A DNA stretch of 64,000 bases from CAZENU01 sp965117035 (GCA_965117035.1 OZ220748.1:868001-932000), one strand, 5' to 3'; shown: positions 25,701-33,579, numbered from the stretch's first letter. Notes: generated from the letters alone by a model not told the origin. A program made the numbers and translations.

Positions 25701-26082
25701 CGCTGGTCATGTCGGCCCGCATCGCCTCTTCGCGGTTCTGTACCAGCACGGCGGTCCGGGAGTCCTCGAAGATGATGTTGTCGCGCGGGTAGCCGCGGTC
25801 GAACTTGCGCGTGATCTCCTCGTCCAGGTCGTCGTGGGAGTCCTTCGCCTCCCAGTAGCCGCGCGCCATGCGCAGCGTGTCCTTGACGGTGCCGTCGGGC
25901 ACGACGCCGGAGGGGACGGGCACCTCGGGGACGAGCGCCAGCCTCTCTTTGTGGTCGCCGCAGTAGGCGGCCAGGCAGTTCTGGAACGCGGGCCTGATGT
26001 TCAGCTCGCTGTCGGAGCCGCCGTAGTCGATCAGCTCCCGGAGCGCCGCGTAGTAGGACTCGATATGGGGATAGGCGGGCAT
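22729..26082 (-). CDS. Type IIG/ISP-like restriction-modification enzyme (fused nuclease, N6-adenine methyltransferase, specificity domain)
   Basis: 1117 residues. The N-terminal PD-(D/E)xK-type nuclease has Asp63 and Glu78-x-Lys80 (GYWEAKD). A helical connector (about 100-300) precedes a gamma-class N6-adenine methyltransferase with motif I DPATGTGTF at Asp339 and catalytic NPPY at 462-465. The C-terminal region (about 620-1117) resembles the target-recognition domain of type ISP enzymes such as LlaBIII, but the helicase part of true ISP enzymes is absent, so type IIG fits better. One protein would methylate one strand and cut unmodified DNA, as in phage defence. A repeat-derived low-complexity insert lies at about 931-976. 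Its 3' end overlaps a MazF-like toxin gene. The gene stands between MITE-like elements and heptamer repeats, as in an acquired defence locus. Confidence 0.88.
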   Translation of the reverse strand: MPAYPHIESYYAALRELIDYGGSDSELNIRPAFQNCLAAYCGDHKERLALVPEVPVPSGVVPDGTVKDTLRMARGYWEAKDSHDDLDEEITRKFDRGYPRDNIIFEDSRTAVLVQNREEAMRADMTSAGDLHRLIRRFLDYELPQIEEFRDAQEQFKADLPAVLENLREAVEEAGAENRDYVAAAAGFLELCRQSISPDVSADDVREMLLQHILTKDIFLRVFAEDQFHRENDIAQRLDVLEQTFFTGDVRRQAIDRLRTYYGAIGRAADDIADYGEKQGFLKAIYEDFYKAYNPAAADRLGVVYTPNEVVDFMVRGADHLLQKHFGRGLADDNVQILDPATGTGTFVTSLIDYLPLDRLEYKYLNEIHANEVAILPYYIANLNIEYTYKERTGRFLQFPNLCFVDTLDNLGWQQQRAEAAREGEVTVTARQSTFNLGGLSTENWIRVQEQNEKTISVIIGNPPYNANQRNFNEFNPNVVYPEVDRRISETYVAESDATKTKQYDMYKRFIRWASDRLADDGIIAFVTNRAYVDARQDDGFRKMASKEFTHIYVLDLGSDVRRNPKISGTTHNVFGIQTGVAIGFFVRDKANLGKCDINYTRRKDAELAFDTLAFLRGARLDQIAFDEVTPDQKGNWLDQSNPDFEKLMPLANGETELVEDSGAGGAVFGLFSLGVSTNRDEGVYDFDVHSLRDKALFFADTYNEYLDDENTSYDPVIKWSRDLRNEFRRGRRIVYNEANLIQTLYRPFVTKRHFADFTMNDVLTNKHYSVYGDDLAQPNRAICFSGIASQKPFTALATSFLCSLDSLEKTQCLPLYRYMPEGERVSNITEWGIRRINDHYREEWGDDFTEKYPDGIGAEDIFAYTYAVLHDPVYRYDYASDLLREFPRLPLYHEFDIWARMGQQLLDLHIGFESVDPYPLERVEKSPPARSSSIRETSATGYAATGRAPSSPATGKGRRSSPSPSTGEGRGEGEPEDDPPRARLRADKERGIIVLDDQTSLTGVPPDAWRYRLGNRSALEWVLDQYKEKKPRDPTIRARFDTYRFADHKERVIDLLTRVCAVSVSTMEIVDGMAYWEDGYLVVFGDRDKHEWSMMGVEAMFREPEDEEWLKQWLEM
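23155..23290. repeat. Intergenic-type GC repeat embedded in frame in the restriction-modification gene
   Basis: CACCCCGACCCTCTCCCGTC and the following GAGGGAGAGGG are a copy of the CCCTCACCC...CTCTCCCGCGAGGGGAGAGGG repeat seen between genes at 27257-27290, 30140-30200 and 51055-51094. Here it is translated in frame as a Ser/Pro/Thr/Gly-rich stretch (SPSPSTGEGRGEGE) and does not break the gene. Confidence 0.65.
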
Positions 26083-26433
26083 GGGAATAGCATACAGGGA
26101 GGTAGTGGATAGTGAATAGTGGTTAGTGGATAGTCAAGAGGCCGGAGGGCCAGTGGTGGGTTCCGTCTCCAGAGACGTTTGCGCAATTCCATGTGGGGCA
26201 AAGGCTATGGTGGAAGTGCTCCGGTTGCGTAGCCAGGAGACCCCACCCCTGGGTCCCCGCCTGCGCGGGGACGACGGTTATGCAAGGGTCTCTCTCCACG
26301 GGAACGACGAGTGGGACCCCTGCCGCCCGATGCGCTGGCTCCTCGACTGCGAGCTACGCAGTGGACTCCGAAGGCGGGAATCCAAGGTCTCCGACGATTC
26401 CGCCACGTCCCCTCTTAACTATCCACTATCCCA
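26083..26433. repeat. Intergenic region with heptamer arrays and a 33-bp-type repeat
   Basis: No gene is supported in these 351 bases. At 26101-26137 there are five degenerate copies of the heptamer ATAGTGG. At 26416-26436 the complementary form CCACTAT recurs and runs into the stop codon of the SDR gene. Around 26240-26310 a block containing ATGCAAGGGTCT and GGGGACGACGG is a reverse-oriented member of the 33-bp repeat family seen at 36021 and 37195. Confidence 0.65.
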
Positions 26434-27231
26434 CTAATTCATGTGGGAGCCGCCGCTGACGTTTATGGCCTGGCCGGTGATGTTCTTCGCCAGGTCGGAG
26501 GCTAGGAAGGCGGCGAGGTTGCCGATGTCCTCGGGGGTCTGCTCGCGGCCGAGCGGGATGCGGTCCTTGACGACCTCGTCGAATATCTGCCGCGGCGTCA
26601 GGCCCTCGTACTTCGGGTTTCGCGTCCACCGCTGCGAGATGCGCTCCCACATCGGCGTCCACAGCAGGCTCGGGCAGATCGAGTTGACGGTGATGTCCCA
26701 CGGCGCGAGCGCGAGCGCCTGGTCCTGCGTCAGGATGATGACGCCGGACTTGGAGACGCTGTACGGCGCGCTTGTGCCGGTCGCGCCCCGTCCCGCCACG
26801 GACGCCATGTTGACGACGCGGCCGTAGCGACGCGGCTTCATGTGCTCGGCGACGGCGTTCGTGACGCGCACGATGCCCTTGACGTTGACCTCGAAGATCT
26901 GGTCCCAGTCGTCCCAGGTGAACTCGTCGCGCTCCTCCCAGCCGCGGGCGCCGATGATCCCCGCGTTGTTGACCAGGATGTCGATGCGCCCGAACTCGTC
27001 GATGACCGAGGCGACGGCGGCGTCGACCGACTCCTGGTCGGTCACGTCGATGCGCACGCCCAGCGACCTGCGGCCCGGAGCCGCGATCTCGGCGGCCGTC
27101 TCGTCGACGTCATCCTGGTTGAGGTCTCCCGCGACGACGTGGGCGCCGTACCGGGCTAGCGCCGCAGCGATGCCCCGTCCGATGCCCCGTCCGCCGCCGG
27201 TGACCAGCGCGACCCTGTCGTTGAGGTCCAT
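26434..27231 (-). CDS. Short-chain dehydrogenase/reductase (SDR)
   Basis: 265 residues with all classical SDR marks: the cofactor motif TGGGRGIGRGIA, acidic GDLN after the second strand (favouring NAD), NNAG, Ser in VVNMASVAG, and the Tyr-x3-Lys pair YSVSK. The C-terminal GQAINVSGG is also typical. It reduces or oxidises a carbonyl/hydroxyl on a small molecule; substrate unknown. The ATG at 27231 is preferred over 27261 because GGAAGGGAG lies upstream and MDLNDRVALVTG is the normal start. It is isolated between repeat-rich intergenic regions. Its stop codon lies in a heptamer repeat. Confidence 0.9.
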   Translation of the reverse strand: MDLNDRVALVTGGGRGIGRGIAAALARYGAHVVAGDLNQDDVDETAAEIAAPGRRSLGVRIDVTDQESVDAAVASVIDEFGRIDILVNNAGIIGARGWEERDEFTWDDWDQIFEVNVKGIVRVTNAVAEHMKPRRYGRVVNMASVAGRGATGTSAPYSVSKSGVIILTQDQALALAPWDITVNSICPSLLWTPMWERISQRWTRNPKYEGLTPRQIFDEVVKDRIPLGREQTPEDIGNLAAFLASDLAKNITGQAINVSGGSHMN

Positions 27232-27256
27232 TTCGGTGCTCCCTTCCTGACGCCCC

Positions 27257-27290
27257 GTCACCCCAGCCCTCTCCCGCGAGGGGAGAGGGG
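27257..27290. repeat. CTCTCCCGCGAGGGGAGAG palindromic repeat
   Basis: A palindrome preceded by CACCCCAGCC, just upstream of the SDR gene. Members of the same family lie at 23159-23199 (inside a gene), 27584-27623, 30140-30200 and 51055-51094. Confidence 0.6.
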
Positions 27291-27357
27291 GCTCATATGC
27301 GGGCGCGGATTATATCACTTGCCCCCACTCGTCCCGACGGCTCGCCGCTCCCCGTGT

Positions 27358-27529
27358 CTGTTCAGAGTTGAGGGGACATCTAGCCCGTTCGCCCCGAGTG
27401 CCCCGACGCTTCGTCGGGGTGTATCGAGGGGCCGCCAAGAAGAGCGGGCGAGGCTCAACCCTAATCATCCCAATCATCAGAATCCCACGAGTCACAGTTC
27501 AGACGTTCCGCTTCACCAACCCTGAACAG
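27358..27529 (+). mobile_element. MITE-like element, 172-bp class, copy 3
   Basis: 172 bp, starting CTGTTCAGAG and ending CCTGAACAG, with the central hairpin CCCCGACG-CTT-CGTCGGGG. It aligns end to end with the element at 22240-22411 in the opposite orientation, at exactly the same length. No open frame of note. It fills most of the gap between the SDR gene and the 6-phosphogluconate dehydrogenase gene. Confidence 0.8.
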
Positions 27530-27637
27530 TTTCATCTCCCCGCCACGGCACAGATGAGGGTGCGGACGCGCACGGGGCTCGACGCCCCCTCACCCTGACT
27601 ATCTCCCGCGAGGCGCGAGGGAACCAATGGAACGGCC

Positions 27638-27690
27638 TCCACTACCCACTCCCAACTATCCACTATCCACTACTCACTATCCACTATCCC
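27638..27690. repeat. Heptamer array (CCACTAT)n
   Basis: About seven degenerate tandem copies of the 7-bp unit CCACTAT or CCACTAC, ending 45 nt before the ATG of the 6-phosphogluconate dehydrogenase gene. The same heptamer occurs at 26101, 26416, 44751 and 44981. Confidence 0.7.
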
Positions 27691-27734
27691 TGCTACACTT
27701 CGGGAGGAAGCAAGGACGCGGCTGCGAGGTGCCC

Positions 27735-28643
27735 ATGGAGCTCGGAATGATCGGCCTGGGCCGAATGGGCGGCAACATGGCCCGCCGCCTCCTGCGGGGA
27801 GGCCACCGCGTCGTCGTTTTCGACCCGGACCCGGACGCCGCCGCCGCCCTCGCGGGTGAAGGGGCCGTGCCCGCGGACTCGATCGACGACCTTGTCGGCA
27901 GACTGTCCGCGCCGCGCGCGGTCTGGATGATGGTCCCGGCCGGCGACGCGACGGAGTCGACCCTGGAGGCGGTAGCCGCCCTGCTCTCCCCCGGCGACGC
28001 CGTCATCGACGGCGGAAACTCGAACTACAGGGACAGCGCCCGCCGCGCGGAAACCCTCCGCGACCACGGGCTGCACCTCCTGGACGTCGGTACGAGCGGC
28101 GGAGTCTGGGGGCTTGCCGAGGGCTACTGCCTGATGATCGGCGGGGACCGGGCACAGTTCGAGCGGCTGCTGCCCGTATTCCGCACGCTGGCGCCTGCCG
28201 AGGACCGCGGCTACGTCCATACCGGGGCATCGGGCTCCGGGCACTTCGTGAAGATGGTCCACAACGGGATCGAGTACGGGCTGATGCAGGCGTACGCCGA
28301 GGGCTTCGAGCTGATGCGGGCCAGGTCCGAGCTCGAGCTCGACCTGGCGGAGATCGCCGAGACGTGGCGGCACGGCAGCGTCGTCCGGTCGTGGCTGCTC
28401 GACCTGACGGCCGACGCGCTCCGGGACGATCCCGCGCTGGAGGGCCTGGAGGCGTACGTGGAGGACTCCGGGGAAGGACGATGGACGGTCGAGGAATCGA
28501 TCGATCTCGCCGTGCCAATCCCGGTGATCGCGATGGCGCTGCAGGCGCGCTTCAGATCGCGGCAGGACCGGCCGTTCGGCGCCCGGCTGCTCGCGGCTAT
28601 GCGGAACCGCTTCGGCGGCCACGCCGTCAGGACGACGGGATAG
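27735..28643 (+). CDS. gnd: 6-phosphogluconate dehydrogenase (decarboxylating), short GndA-like form
   Basis: 302 residues, the size of the short NAD-preferring bacterial enzymes rather than the about 470-residue classical form. It converts 6-phosphogluconate to ribulose-5-phosphate and CO2. Rossmann start MELGMIGLGRMGGNMARRL, acidic VVFDPD, DGGNSNYRDS with the substrate-binding GTSGGVWG, and HFVKMVHNGIEYG with the catalytic Lys and the HNGIEY signature. The ATG at 27735 has GAGG 6 nt upstream; a longer frame runs back through the heptamer array and is not real. Trehalose-6-phosphate synthase follows 81 nt downstream, so both may be in one sugar-phosphate unit. Confidence 0.93.
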   Translation: MELGMIGLGRMGGNMARRLLRGGHRVVVFDPDPDAAAALAGEGAVPADSIDDLVGRLSAPRAVWMMVPAGDATESTLEAVAALLSPGDAVIDGGNSNYRDSARRAETLRDHGLHLLDVGTSGGVWGLAEGYCLMIGGDRAQFERLLPVFRTLAPAEDRGYVHTGASGSGHFVKMVHNGIEYGLMQAYAEGFELMRARSELELDLAEIAETWRHGSVVRSWLLDLTADALRDDPALEGLEAYVEDSGEGRWTVEESIDLAVPIPVIAMALQARFRSRQDRPFGARLLAAMRNRFGGHAVRTTG

Positions 28644-28724
28644 AGGCAGGGGGGCACGTGGCCCGGGACGGACGCCGGAACGGCGTGCTGGGCGCGGTCC
28701 GCGAGCGATGGAGTGAGGTAGACG

Positions 28725-30113
28725 ATGGGCACCGCGGGGCGCGTCGTACTGGTCTCGAACAGGCTGCCGCCGGCGGATGACCTGATCGACGACGACGACG
28801 TTGCCAGCAGGCAGGTCAGCGGGCTGGTGAGCGCGCTGCGTCCCGCGCTCGGCCCGACCGAGTCGCTGTGGTTCGGCTGGAGCGGCAGGACGTCTTCTGG
28901 AGGCGGCGCGACCGTTTCGGACTTCGGCTCCCGTCGCCTCGTGGCGCTCGACCTTCCGGGACGCGACGCCAGCCTCTTCTACAACGCCTTTTCCAACCGC
29001 ACGCTGTGGCCGCTGCTGCACAACTTCCCGGACCGCATCGTCGTCAGGACCGAGTCGTACTCGGCCTACAGGAGGGTCAACCGACGCTTCGCCGAGGCCC
29101 TGTTACCCCACCTGCGGCCCGGCGACACGCTTTGGGTCCACGACTTTCACCTGTTCCCGCTGGGCGCCGTGCTCAGGGAGGCCGGCTGGGAGGGGAAGAT
29201 CGGCTTTTTCCTGCACGTCCCGTTCCCGTCCGCGGACACGTTCTCGATCCTGCCCTGGGCGCGAGAGCTCCTGGAGGACCTGCTCGTCTACGACCTGGTG
29301 GGCCTGCAGACCCGCAGCCACGCCCGCAACCTGATGTCGACGCTGGACGAGGAGCTTCGCGGGGCCCAGATCGGCGACTCGTACGTGCATGGGTCGAACC
29401 GGGCCCGCGTGGGCGTCTACCCGGTCGGCACCGACCCGGAGGCGTTCGAACGGCTGGGCGCGGCCCGTCCCCGCACGAGAGGAGTCGTCGGGCTGAGGCG
29501 GCTGTTTCCCGACCAGAAGCTGGTCCTGGGCGTCGACCGGCTCGACTACACGAAGGGCGTGCCGGAGCGGCTGGCCACGTTCGAGCGGCTGCTCGAGCGT
29601 CGTCCGTCTCTGCGGGGCAGGATCGGCATGGTGCAGATATCGGTGCCCTCCCGGGAGCGCGTCCCGGAGTACGCGAGCGAGAAGCGCCGCACGGACGAGA
29701 TCGTGGGCCGGATCAACGGACGCTTCTCGCGCGGCCAGTGGATCCCGGTCAACTTCCTGTACCGGTCATTCACGCAGCGGGAGCTGGCCGGCTACTACAA
29801 CGAGGCCGACGTGTGCCTGGTGACGCCCGTCAGGGACGGAATGAACCTGATCGCCAAGGAGTACGTCGCCAGCCGGGGCGACAGGCCCGGAGTGCTGGTG
29901 CTGTCCAAGTTCTGCGGCGCGGCGGAGACGATGTCCGACGCGCTGATCGTCAACCCCTACGACATCAGGGGCACCGCGGAGGCCCTCCACAACGGGATCA
30001 CGATGGGAAGCCGTGAGCGCACCCGGCGGTGGGCGGGGCTGCTGGACGACGTGCGGACGAACACCGCGACCGCCTGGGCCGAATCGTTCCTGCGCGACCT
30101 GCGGGACCCGTAG
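28725..30113 (+). CDS. otsA: Alpha,alpha-trehalose-phosphate synthase (GT20)
   Basis: 462 residues, full length for OtsA. It transfers glucose from a nucleotide sugar to glucose-6-phosphate to make trehalose-6-phosphate. Motifs include LVSNRLP at the N terminus, WVHDFHLFPLG, FFLHVPFPSADTF, VDRLDYTKGVPERL, and VRDGMNLIAKEYVA for the nucleotide-sugar phosphates. Trehalose is an osmoprotectant, consistent with a saline habitat. No trehalose-phosphatase gene lies in the window. It follows gnd in the same direction. Confidence 0.93.
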   Translation: MGTAGRVVLVSNRLPPADDLIDDDDVASRQVSGLVSALRPALGPTESLWFGWSGRTSSGGGATVSDFGSRRLVALDLPGRDASLFYNAFSNRTLWPLLHNFPDRIVVRTESYSAYRRVNRRFAEALLPHLRPGDTLWVHDFHLFPLGAVLREAGWEGKIGFFLHVPFPSADTFSILPWARELLEDLLVYDLVGLQTRSHARNLMSTLDEELRGAQIGDSYVHGSNRARVGVYPVGTDPEAFERLGAARPRTRGVVGLRRLFPDQKLVLGVDRLDYTKGVPERLATFERLLERRPSLRGRIGMVQISVPSRERVPEYASEKRRTDEIVGRINGRFSRGQWIPVNFLYRSFTQRELAGYYNEADVCLVTPVRDGMNLIAKEYVASRGDRPGVLVLSKFCGAAETMSDALIVNPYDIRGTAEALHNGITMGSRERTRRWAGLLDDVRTNTATAWAESFLRDLRDP

Positions 30114-30207
30114 CCGCAGGACCGCCGGTTAACCGGCGCTCACCCTCACCCCAGCCCCAGCATCGCGGCGCGGCGCTCGCTATCTCCCGGCGAGGGGGAC
30201 CTTCACG

Positions 30208-31308
30208 CTAGCGGGCCACGAACGACCCTACCTTCCCCGAGTTCACGCTGACCGTGTACTCGACCCCCGGCTCCAGGCCGCCGCCCAGGGGCACGAGCGT
30301 CTCAACGACGGGAAGGTCCGCCGTGCATGGGATCGGGCCCTCCACGACCTCGCGGTGAGTTACGACCACGTCTATCGTGTTCCCGGCGCCGCGCGTGATC
30401 TCGTAGCCGTCGAAGGGCGAGCATCTGCTGCCCTTCGGCAACCGGGAGACCACGTGGAGCGAGTACCCGGCCGGGCCATCCGACGTCACCAGATCGGCGC
30501 TTTCAATGGGCGACTCGGCGATGATCGTGTGCCCGAGGTCCGGCGCCGGGAGGGTGAACGCCGCGGTGACCTGGTCGTTCACGATCACCGTGTAGGTCTG
30601 CCCGGGCTCCAGGTCCGCCCGGACCTGCTCGACGACGTCGAGCTCGATCCGCTCCTCGTCGCACGAGATGGCCCAGGGCGTCGGCGGCGGCTGCATCAGC
30701 GTCACGCGCACGCGGATGTCGTTGCCGTCCATCTCCAGGCCCTGGCTGCCGGGACGGGCGCAGCCCTCGATCGTCGACTGGTAGTAGACGACCCTGATGA
30801 AGTGCTCGCGCTCGTTGGGGACCAGGTTGGCCGAGATGACCTCGACCGGAGTCTCGACCCACGTCCGCCAGTCCGTGCCGGCCTCCACCGTGCCGGGAGG
30901 CGGCTGCACGAGCACTAGCACCATGTCGACTTTCGTCGGGTTGCCGCGGGTTATCACGTCGTGGGCCGTGTCGTTCGTGAAGGCGAGCCGGCCGTCGGAT
31001 TCGATTATCCTGGCGCTTACCGAGTAGGTATTCCGCGAGTCTATGTCGTCGCGGTCGAATGGGACCTCGAACTCGATGGGGACCTGTCCGGGGTCCTGGA
31101 TCGTCTGGCTCGCGATGAGCGGCGCGGCGGCGTCGGCGTAGGACACGTCGCGGATCTCGACCACGAGCTTCGCGCCCGGGGTGAGGGCGATGCGCTCACG
31201 GTAGGTGACGGTGCCGCTCACGGTGTTGCCCGCGCAGGCGAGGGCCGCGAGCATCACGACGGCGACGGCCATTGCCGCGAACGGGGCTCTCCTGGCTTCA
31301 GTCTTCAT
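30208..31308 (-). CDS. YbaY-like lipoprotein with C-terminal beta domains
   Basis: 366 residues. The signal peptide ends A-A-L-A-C-A-G (Cys25). Residues about 28-130 (SGTVTYRERIALTPGAKLVV, then VPIEFEVPFD) match the YbaY/lipoprotein-associated domain, which folds as a beta sandwich. Two further beta-rich segments follow, each with a pair of Cys and a phrase like LEPGQTYTVIVNDQVTAAFT or LEPGVEYTVSVNSGKVGSFV, so they look like internal duplicates. It should be an outer-face lipoprotein; the function of YbaY proteins is not well known. The gene stands alone; the repeat block at 30140-30200 lies just past its stop. Confidence 0.75.
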   Translation of the reverse strand: MKTEARRAPFAAMAVAVVMLAALACAGNTVSGTVTYRERIALTPGAKLVVEIRDVSYADAAAPLIASQTIQDPGQVPIEFEVPFDRDDIDSRNTYSVSARIIESDGRLAFTNDTAHDVITRGNPTKVDMVLVLVQPPPGTVEAGTDWRTWVETPVEVISANLVPNEREHFIRVVYYQSTIEGCARPGSQGLEMDGNDIRVRVTLMQPPPTPWAISCDEERIELDVVEQVRADLEPGQTYTVIVNDQVTAAFTLPAPDLGHTIIAESPIESADLVTSDGPAGYSLHVVSRLPKGSRCSPFDGYEITRGAGNTIDVVVTHREVVEGPIPCTADLPVVETLVPLGGGLEPGVEYTVSVNSGKVGSFVAR

Positions 31309-31465
31309 CTGTCACAACCTCGGTGAGCGGTTTCGGAGGCGCTGCTCTTCGATCTTCACGAATACAGACGTCCCGCGACGCCCGTTTGTTCCACGACAGT
31401 CCGGCCGCCGGCAGGCCGCCCTGTCGCCCCGGGGCGCGGCGTGTTCCGCGAGTCTCGTGGCGCAC

Positions 31466-31501
31466 AAAAAGACGAGGGCGCGGCATCCGCCGCGCCCTCG
31501 T
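31466..31501 (-). terminator. Intrinsic terminator of the GNAT/kinase fusion gene
   Basis: A perfect 13-bp stem (ACGAGGGCGCGGC and complement, 31472-31501) with a 4-nt loop. On the minus strand it is followed by CTTTTTGTG. It starts 25 nt after the stop of the gene at 31526-32821. Strong stem plus U run is a textbook rho-independent terminator. Confidence 0.85.
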
Positions 31502-31525
31502 TCCAAGCTCACGCAGGGAAACTGG

Positions 31526-32821
31526 CTAGTTCGCCGTGACCCTCTCCCGTGCCGCGGCGGATGCCGAAGCCGCGCCGGAGGCGGGCGCCAGCTCCTTGAC
31601 CGCGCCGACCACCATCTCCGCGGCCCTGTCGGCGGAGACCCTGTCCACGTTGACGTGGAGGTCGTACGCCTCCAGGTCGAGCACGTCGGCGTCGAACAGG
31701 TTCTGGAACGTGTTGCGCTGGTCTCTCTCCTCTTTCCGCAGCCAACTGGAGGCTTCCGCAACGTCGGACCGGCGCGACGCCGCCATCCGCTCCGCCCGCC
31801 GCTCCGTCGATGCTGAAACGAACACGTTCAGCGAAGCTTCTTCGGTCGACGTGAACAGGTGGTTGGCGTGCCCGTGGAGAACGACTCCGCCCTCGGCCGC
31901 AAGTGTCTTCACGACGCCGGCGACGGCGTCCACGTACTGCTTCTTCGTGATGTGCTCGCCGTAGAGATCGTAGTCGGCGTCCTGGCTCATGGCCAGGTGG
32001 TAGTAGCCCGCGTCGTACGCCGACGACCAGTCCATGGGCACCATGAGCGAGCTGATCAGGCGGTGCCAGAAGGAGCGATGGCGTGTCTGGAGCCACTCGA
32101 TCTCGCCGTTGCTGCAGCCGAGACGCTCGCGGACCAGCCCGGTCAGGTCCTCTTCGTCCACGAGCCTGCTCCCGAGGCGGTCGGCAACCCTGGCCGCCAC
32201 CGCGCCCGAGCCGCTGCCCGGCATGCCGGTCACCGTGACGACCGGGTACGCCCTGACCTCGCTCTCGTGCTCCGCGGAGGCGTCGTGTCGGCTGGCGTTC
32301 GTGCCCATCACGCTCACGGTGAACGCGCTGCCGTCGGGCCTGACGCCCGCCTGCCGGGTGCGTTCGTGACGGAAGCCAAGCTTCTCGAACAGGCCGATCG
32401 CCGGCTCGTTGTCGGCTGGCACGTTCACCCAGACTCGGCGGAGCCGCAGGTCCTTGAAGGCCTTCTCCAGGAGCAGCACCACGGCGGACGTGCCGTATCC
32501 GAGGTGCCAGCGGTCCTTTCGGCCGATCAGCAGGGAGAGCTCTCCGCTGCCCTGGCCGTCGAAAAGTATCTGGCTCTCGCCAATATGGTCGCCGTTTTCG
32601 TCGTAGATCGAGTAGATCAGCCGCGTCGAGTCGTTGAATACGTTCTGCCACTCCTGCGGGGACGCCTCGAGCATGTGCACCGGGTCGTAGCCGCGGTGCA
32701 CCGGGTCTCCCAGGGCGTAATGGCCGAACCACCGGCCCGAGACCTCGTCGTCCTCAAGCCACCAGCCGATGCGGTCTACGTCGTCCCTGGATACGTTTCT
32801 GAGTGTTACAACGGGTAGCAT
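31526..32821 (-). CDS. GNAT acetyltransferase fused to a cytidylate-kinase-like domain
   Basis: 431 residues. Residues 1-165 form a GNAT acyltransferase (VTLRNVSRDDVDRIGWWLED; acetyl-CoA site around RWHLGYGTSAVVLLLEKAF; NEPAIGLFEKLGF). After a linker rich in Asp/Ser/His, residues about 190-415 match the cytidylate kinase-like family: the P-loop VTVTGMPGSGSGAVAARVAD, a lid region, and GGVVLHGHANHLF near the nucleotide site. The combination suggests a sensor or modifier of nucleotide-linked metabolites; no such two-domain enzyme is known to me by name. The ATG at 32821 has AGGAGG 7 nt upstream. It has its own promoter (32911-32939) and terminator (31466-31501), so it is monocistronic. Confidence 0.8.
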   Translation of the reverse strand: MLPVVTLRNVSRDDVDRIGWWLEDDEVSGRWFGHYALGDPVHRGYDPVHMLEASPQEWQNVFNDSTRLIYSIYDENGDHIGESQILFDGQGSGELSLLIGRKDRWHLGYGTSAVVLLLEKAFKDLRLRRVWVNVPADNEPAIGLFEKLGFRHERTRQAGVRPDGSAFTVSVMGTNASRHDASAEHESEVRAYPVVTVTGMPGSGSGAVAARVADRLGSRLVDEEDLTGLVRERLGCSNGEIEWLQTRHRSFWHRLISSLMVPMDWSSAYDAGYYHLAMSQDADYDLYGEHITKKQYVDAVAGVVKTLAAEGGVVLHGHANHLFTSTEEASLNVFVSASTERRAERMAASRRSDVAEASSWLRKEERDQRNTFQNLFDADVLDLEAYDLHVNVDRVSADRAAEMVVGAVKELAPASGAASASAAARERVTAN

Positions 32822-32910
32822 CTTCGACCTCCTCTGTCGCCTGCTCAAGGCTGCCGCGATCCCATGCGGTCGCGCCCTGTCTCGAACCGGTGCGTCGGCG
32901 GTATCTCCAA

Positions 32911-32939
32911 AGAATAGTGAGTCGCCACGGATTTGTCAA
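32911..32939 (-). promoter_or_regulatory. Promoter of the GNAT/kinase fusion gene
   Basis: On the minus strand TTGACA (32939-32934), a 17-bp spacer and TATTCT (32916-32911), about 90 nt upstream of the ATG at 32821. Ideal spacing and five of six -10 bases. The rest of the 32822-33226 gap is an AT-rich patch near 32970-33055 that could hold the divergent promoter for the gene at 33227; no clear hexamer pair is seen there. Confidence 0.65.
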
Positions 32940-33226
32940 CCTGCGGACGATCAACGCGTTGGTTTTCGTCGTTCCTGAAAGATGTTGCGCGTTTTTCTAT
33001 TCATGCCTCTAGATACATGAAAGTTCTTTCCGTATTATTGATTCATCAATTGCCCGACACACCGGTCCACCGGTCGGCCGATCCCGCCGGATTGCCGGCC
33101 GTCCCGTGTTTCTGTACCATCCGTCTGCGCCGCAGCCCGGCGCCCAGGGCCGCCAGGAGGTGGAGCGATGGTCATGGCGGTTCCGCCGCGCATAACTTCA
33201 AGCTGGACCTGTAGGAGGCCCCCGCA

Positions 33227-33562
33227 ATGATTTCCCTGCACGTTTACCTGACACCGGCCGACGGCAAGGAGGCCGAGCTCGACTCCGCCGTCAGCGACGC
33301 CTGGATGACCGCCATGGCCGATCAGCCGGGCTTCATCAGCGCCGCCGTGCTCAAGCCGTTCTCCGACGACGCGCTCGCGGCGCTGGAGGCCTCCGTCCCC
33401 GCGTACGCCATCGAGGTCGTATCGTTCTGGGCGTCGGAGGAGGAGCGGCTGGCCTGGGTGGCGCGCCCCATCCACGACGAGGTGTTCGAGAAGGTGCTCG
33501 CCGCGGCCGGCGACGTCTCCTACACGCTGCAGACCGCCCACGATAGCTGGAACCTGCAGTAG
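33227..33562 (+). CDS. Antibiotic biosynthesis monooxygenase (ABM)-domain protein
   Basis: 111 residues forming a ferredoxin-like ABM fold: an N-terminal strand (SLHVYLTPADGKEAEL), a helix, QPGFISAAVLKPF, then VVSFWASEEERLAWV. ABM proteins act as small monooxygenases or haem-degrading or quinol-binding proteins, usually as dimers. AGGAGG is placed 9 nt before the ATG. It is followed 17 nt later by a DinB-family gene and the two are probably co-transcribed. No specific substrate can be named. Confidence 0.7.
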   Translation: MISLHVYLTPADGKEAELDSAVSDAWMTAMADQPGFISAAVLKPFSDDALAALEASVPAYAIEVVSFWASEEERLAWVARPIHDEVFEKVLAAAGDVSYTLQTAHDSWNLQ

Positions 33563-33579
33563 CGCGCGGCGGTGCGCCG

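Noticed and set aside
22729..26082. Type I HsdM or a true type ISP enzyme
   Set aside because: There is no separate HsdS/HsdR and no helicase motifs, while a nuclease-type D...ExK precedes the methyltransferase; type IIG fits better.
24163..26112. 649-codon plus-strand frame opposite the restriction-modification gene
   Set aside because: Low-complexity Val/Leu/Gly/Asp translation, no start signal, and the minus-strand gene has catalytic motifs.
20000..26400. Integrative element inserted at a tRNA
   Set aside because: Two tRNAs, an IS and a defence gene are present, but there is no integrase and no visible direct repeat of a tRNA 3' end.
27627..27734. N-terminal extension of 6-phosphogluconate dehydrogenase
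   Set aside because: It translates the heptamer array; the conserved protein starts at 27735.
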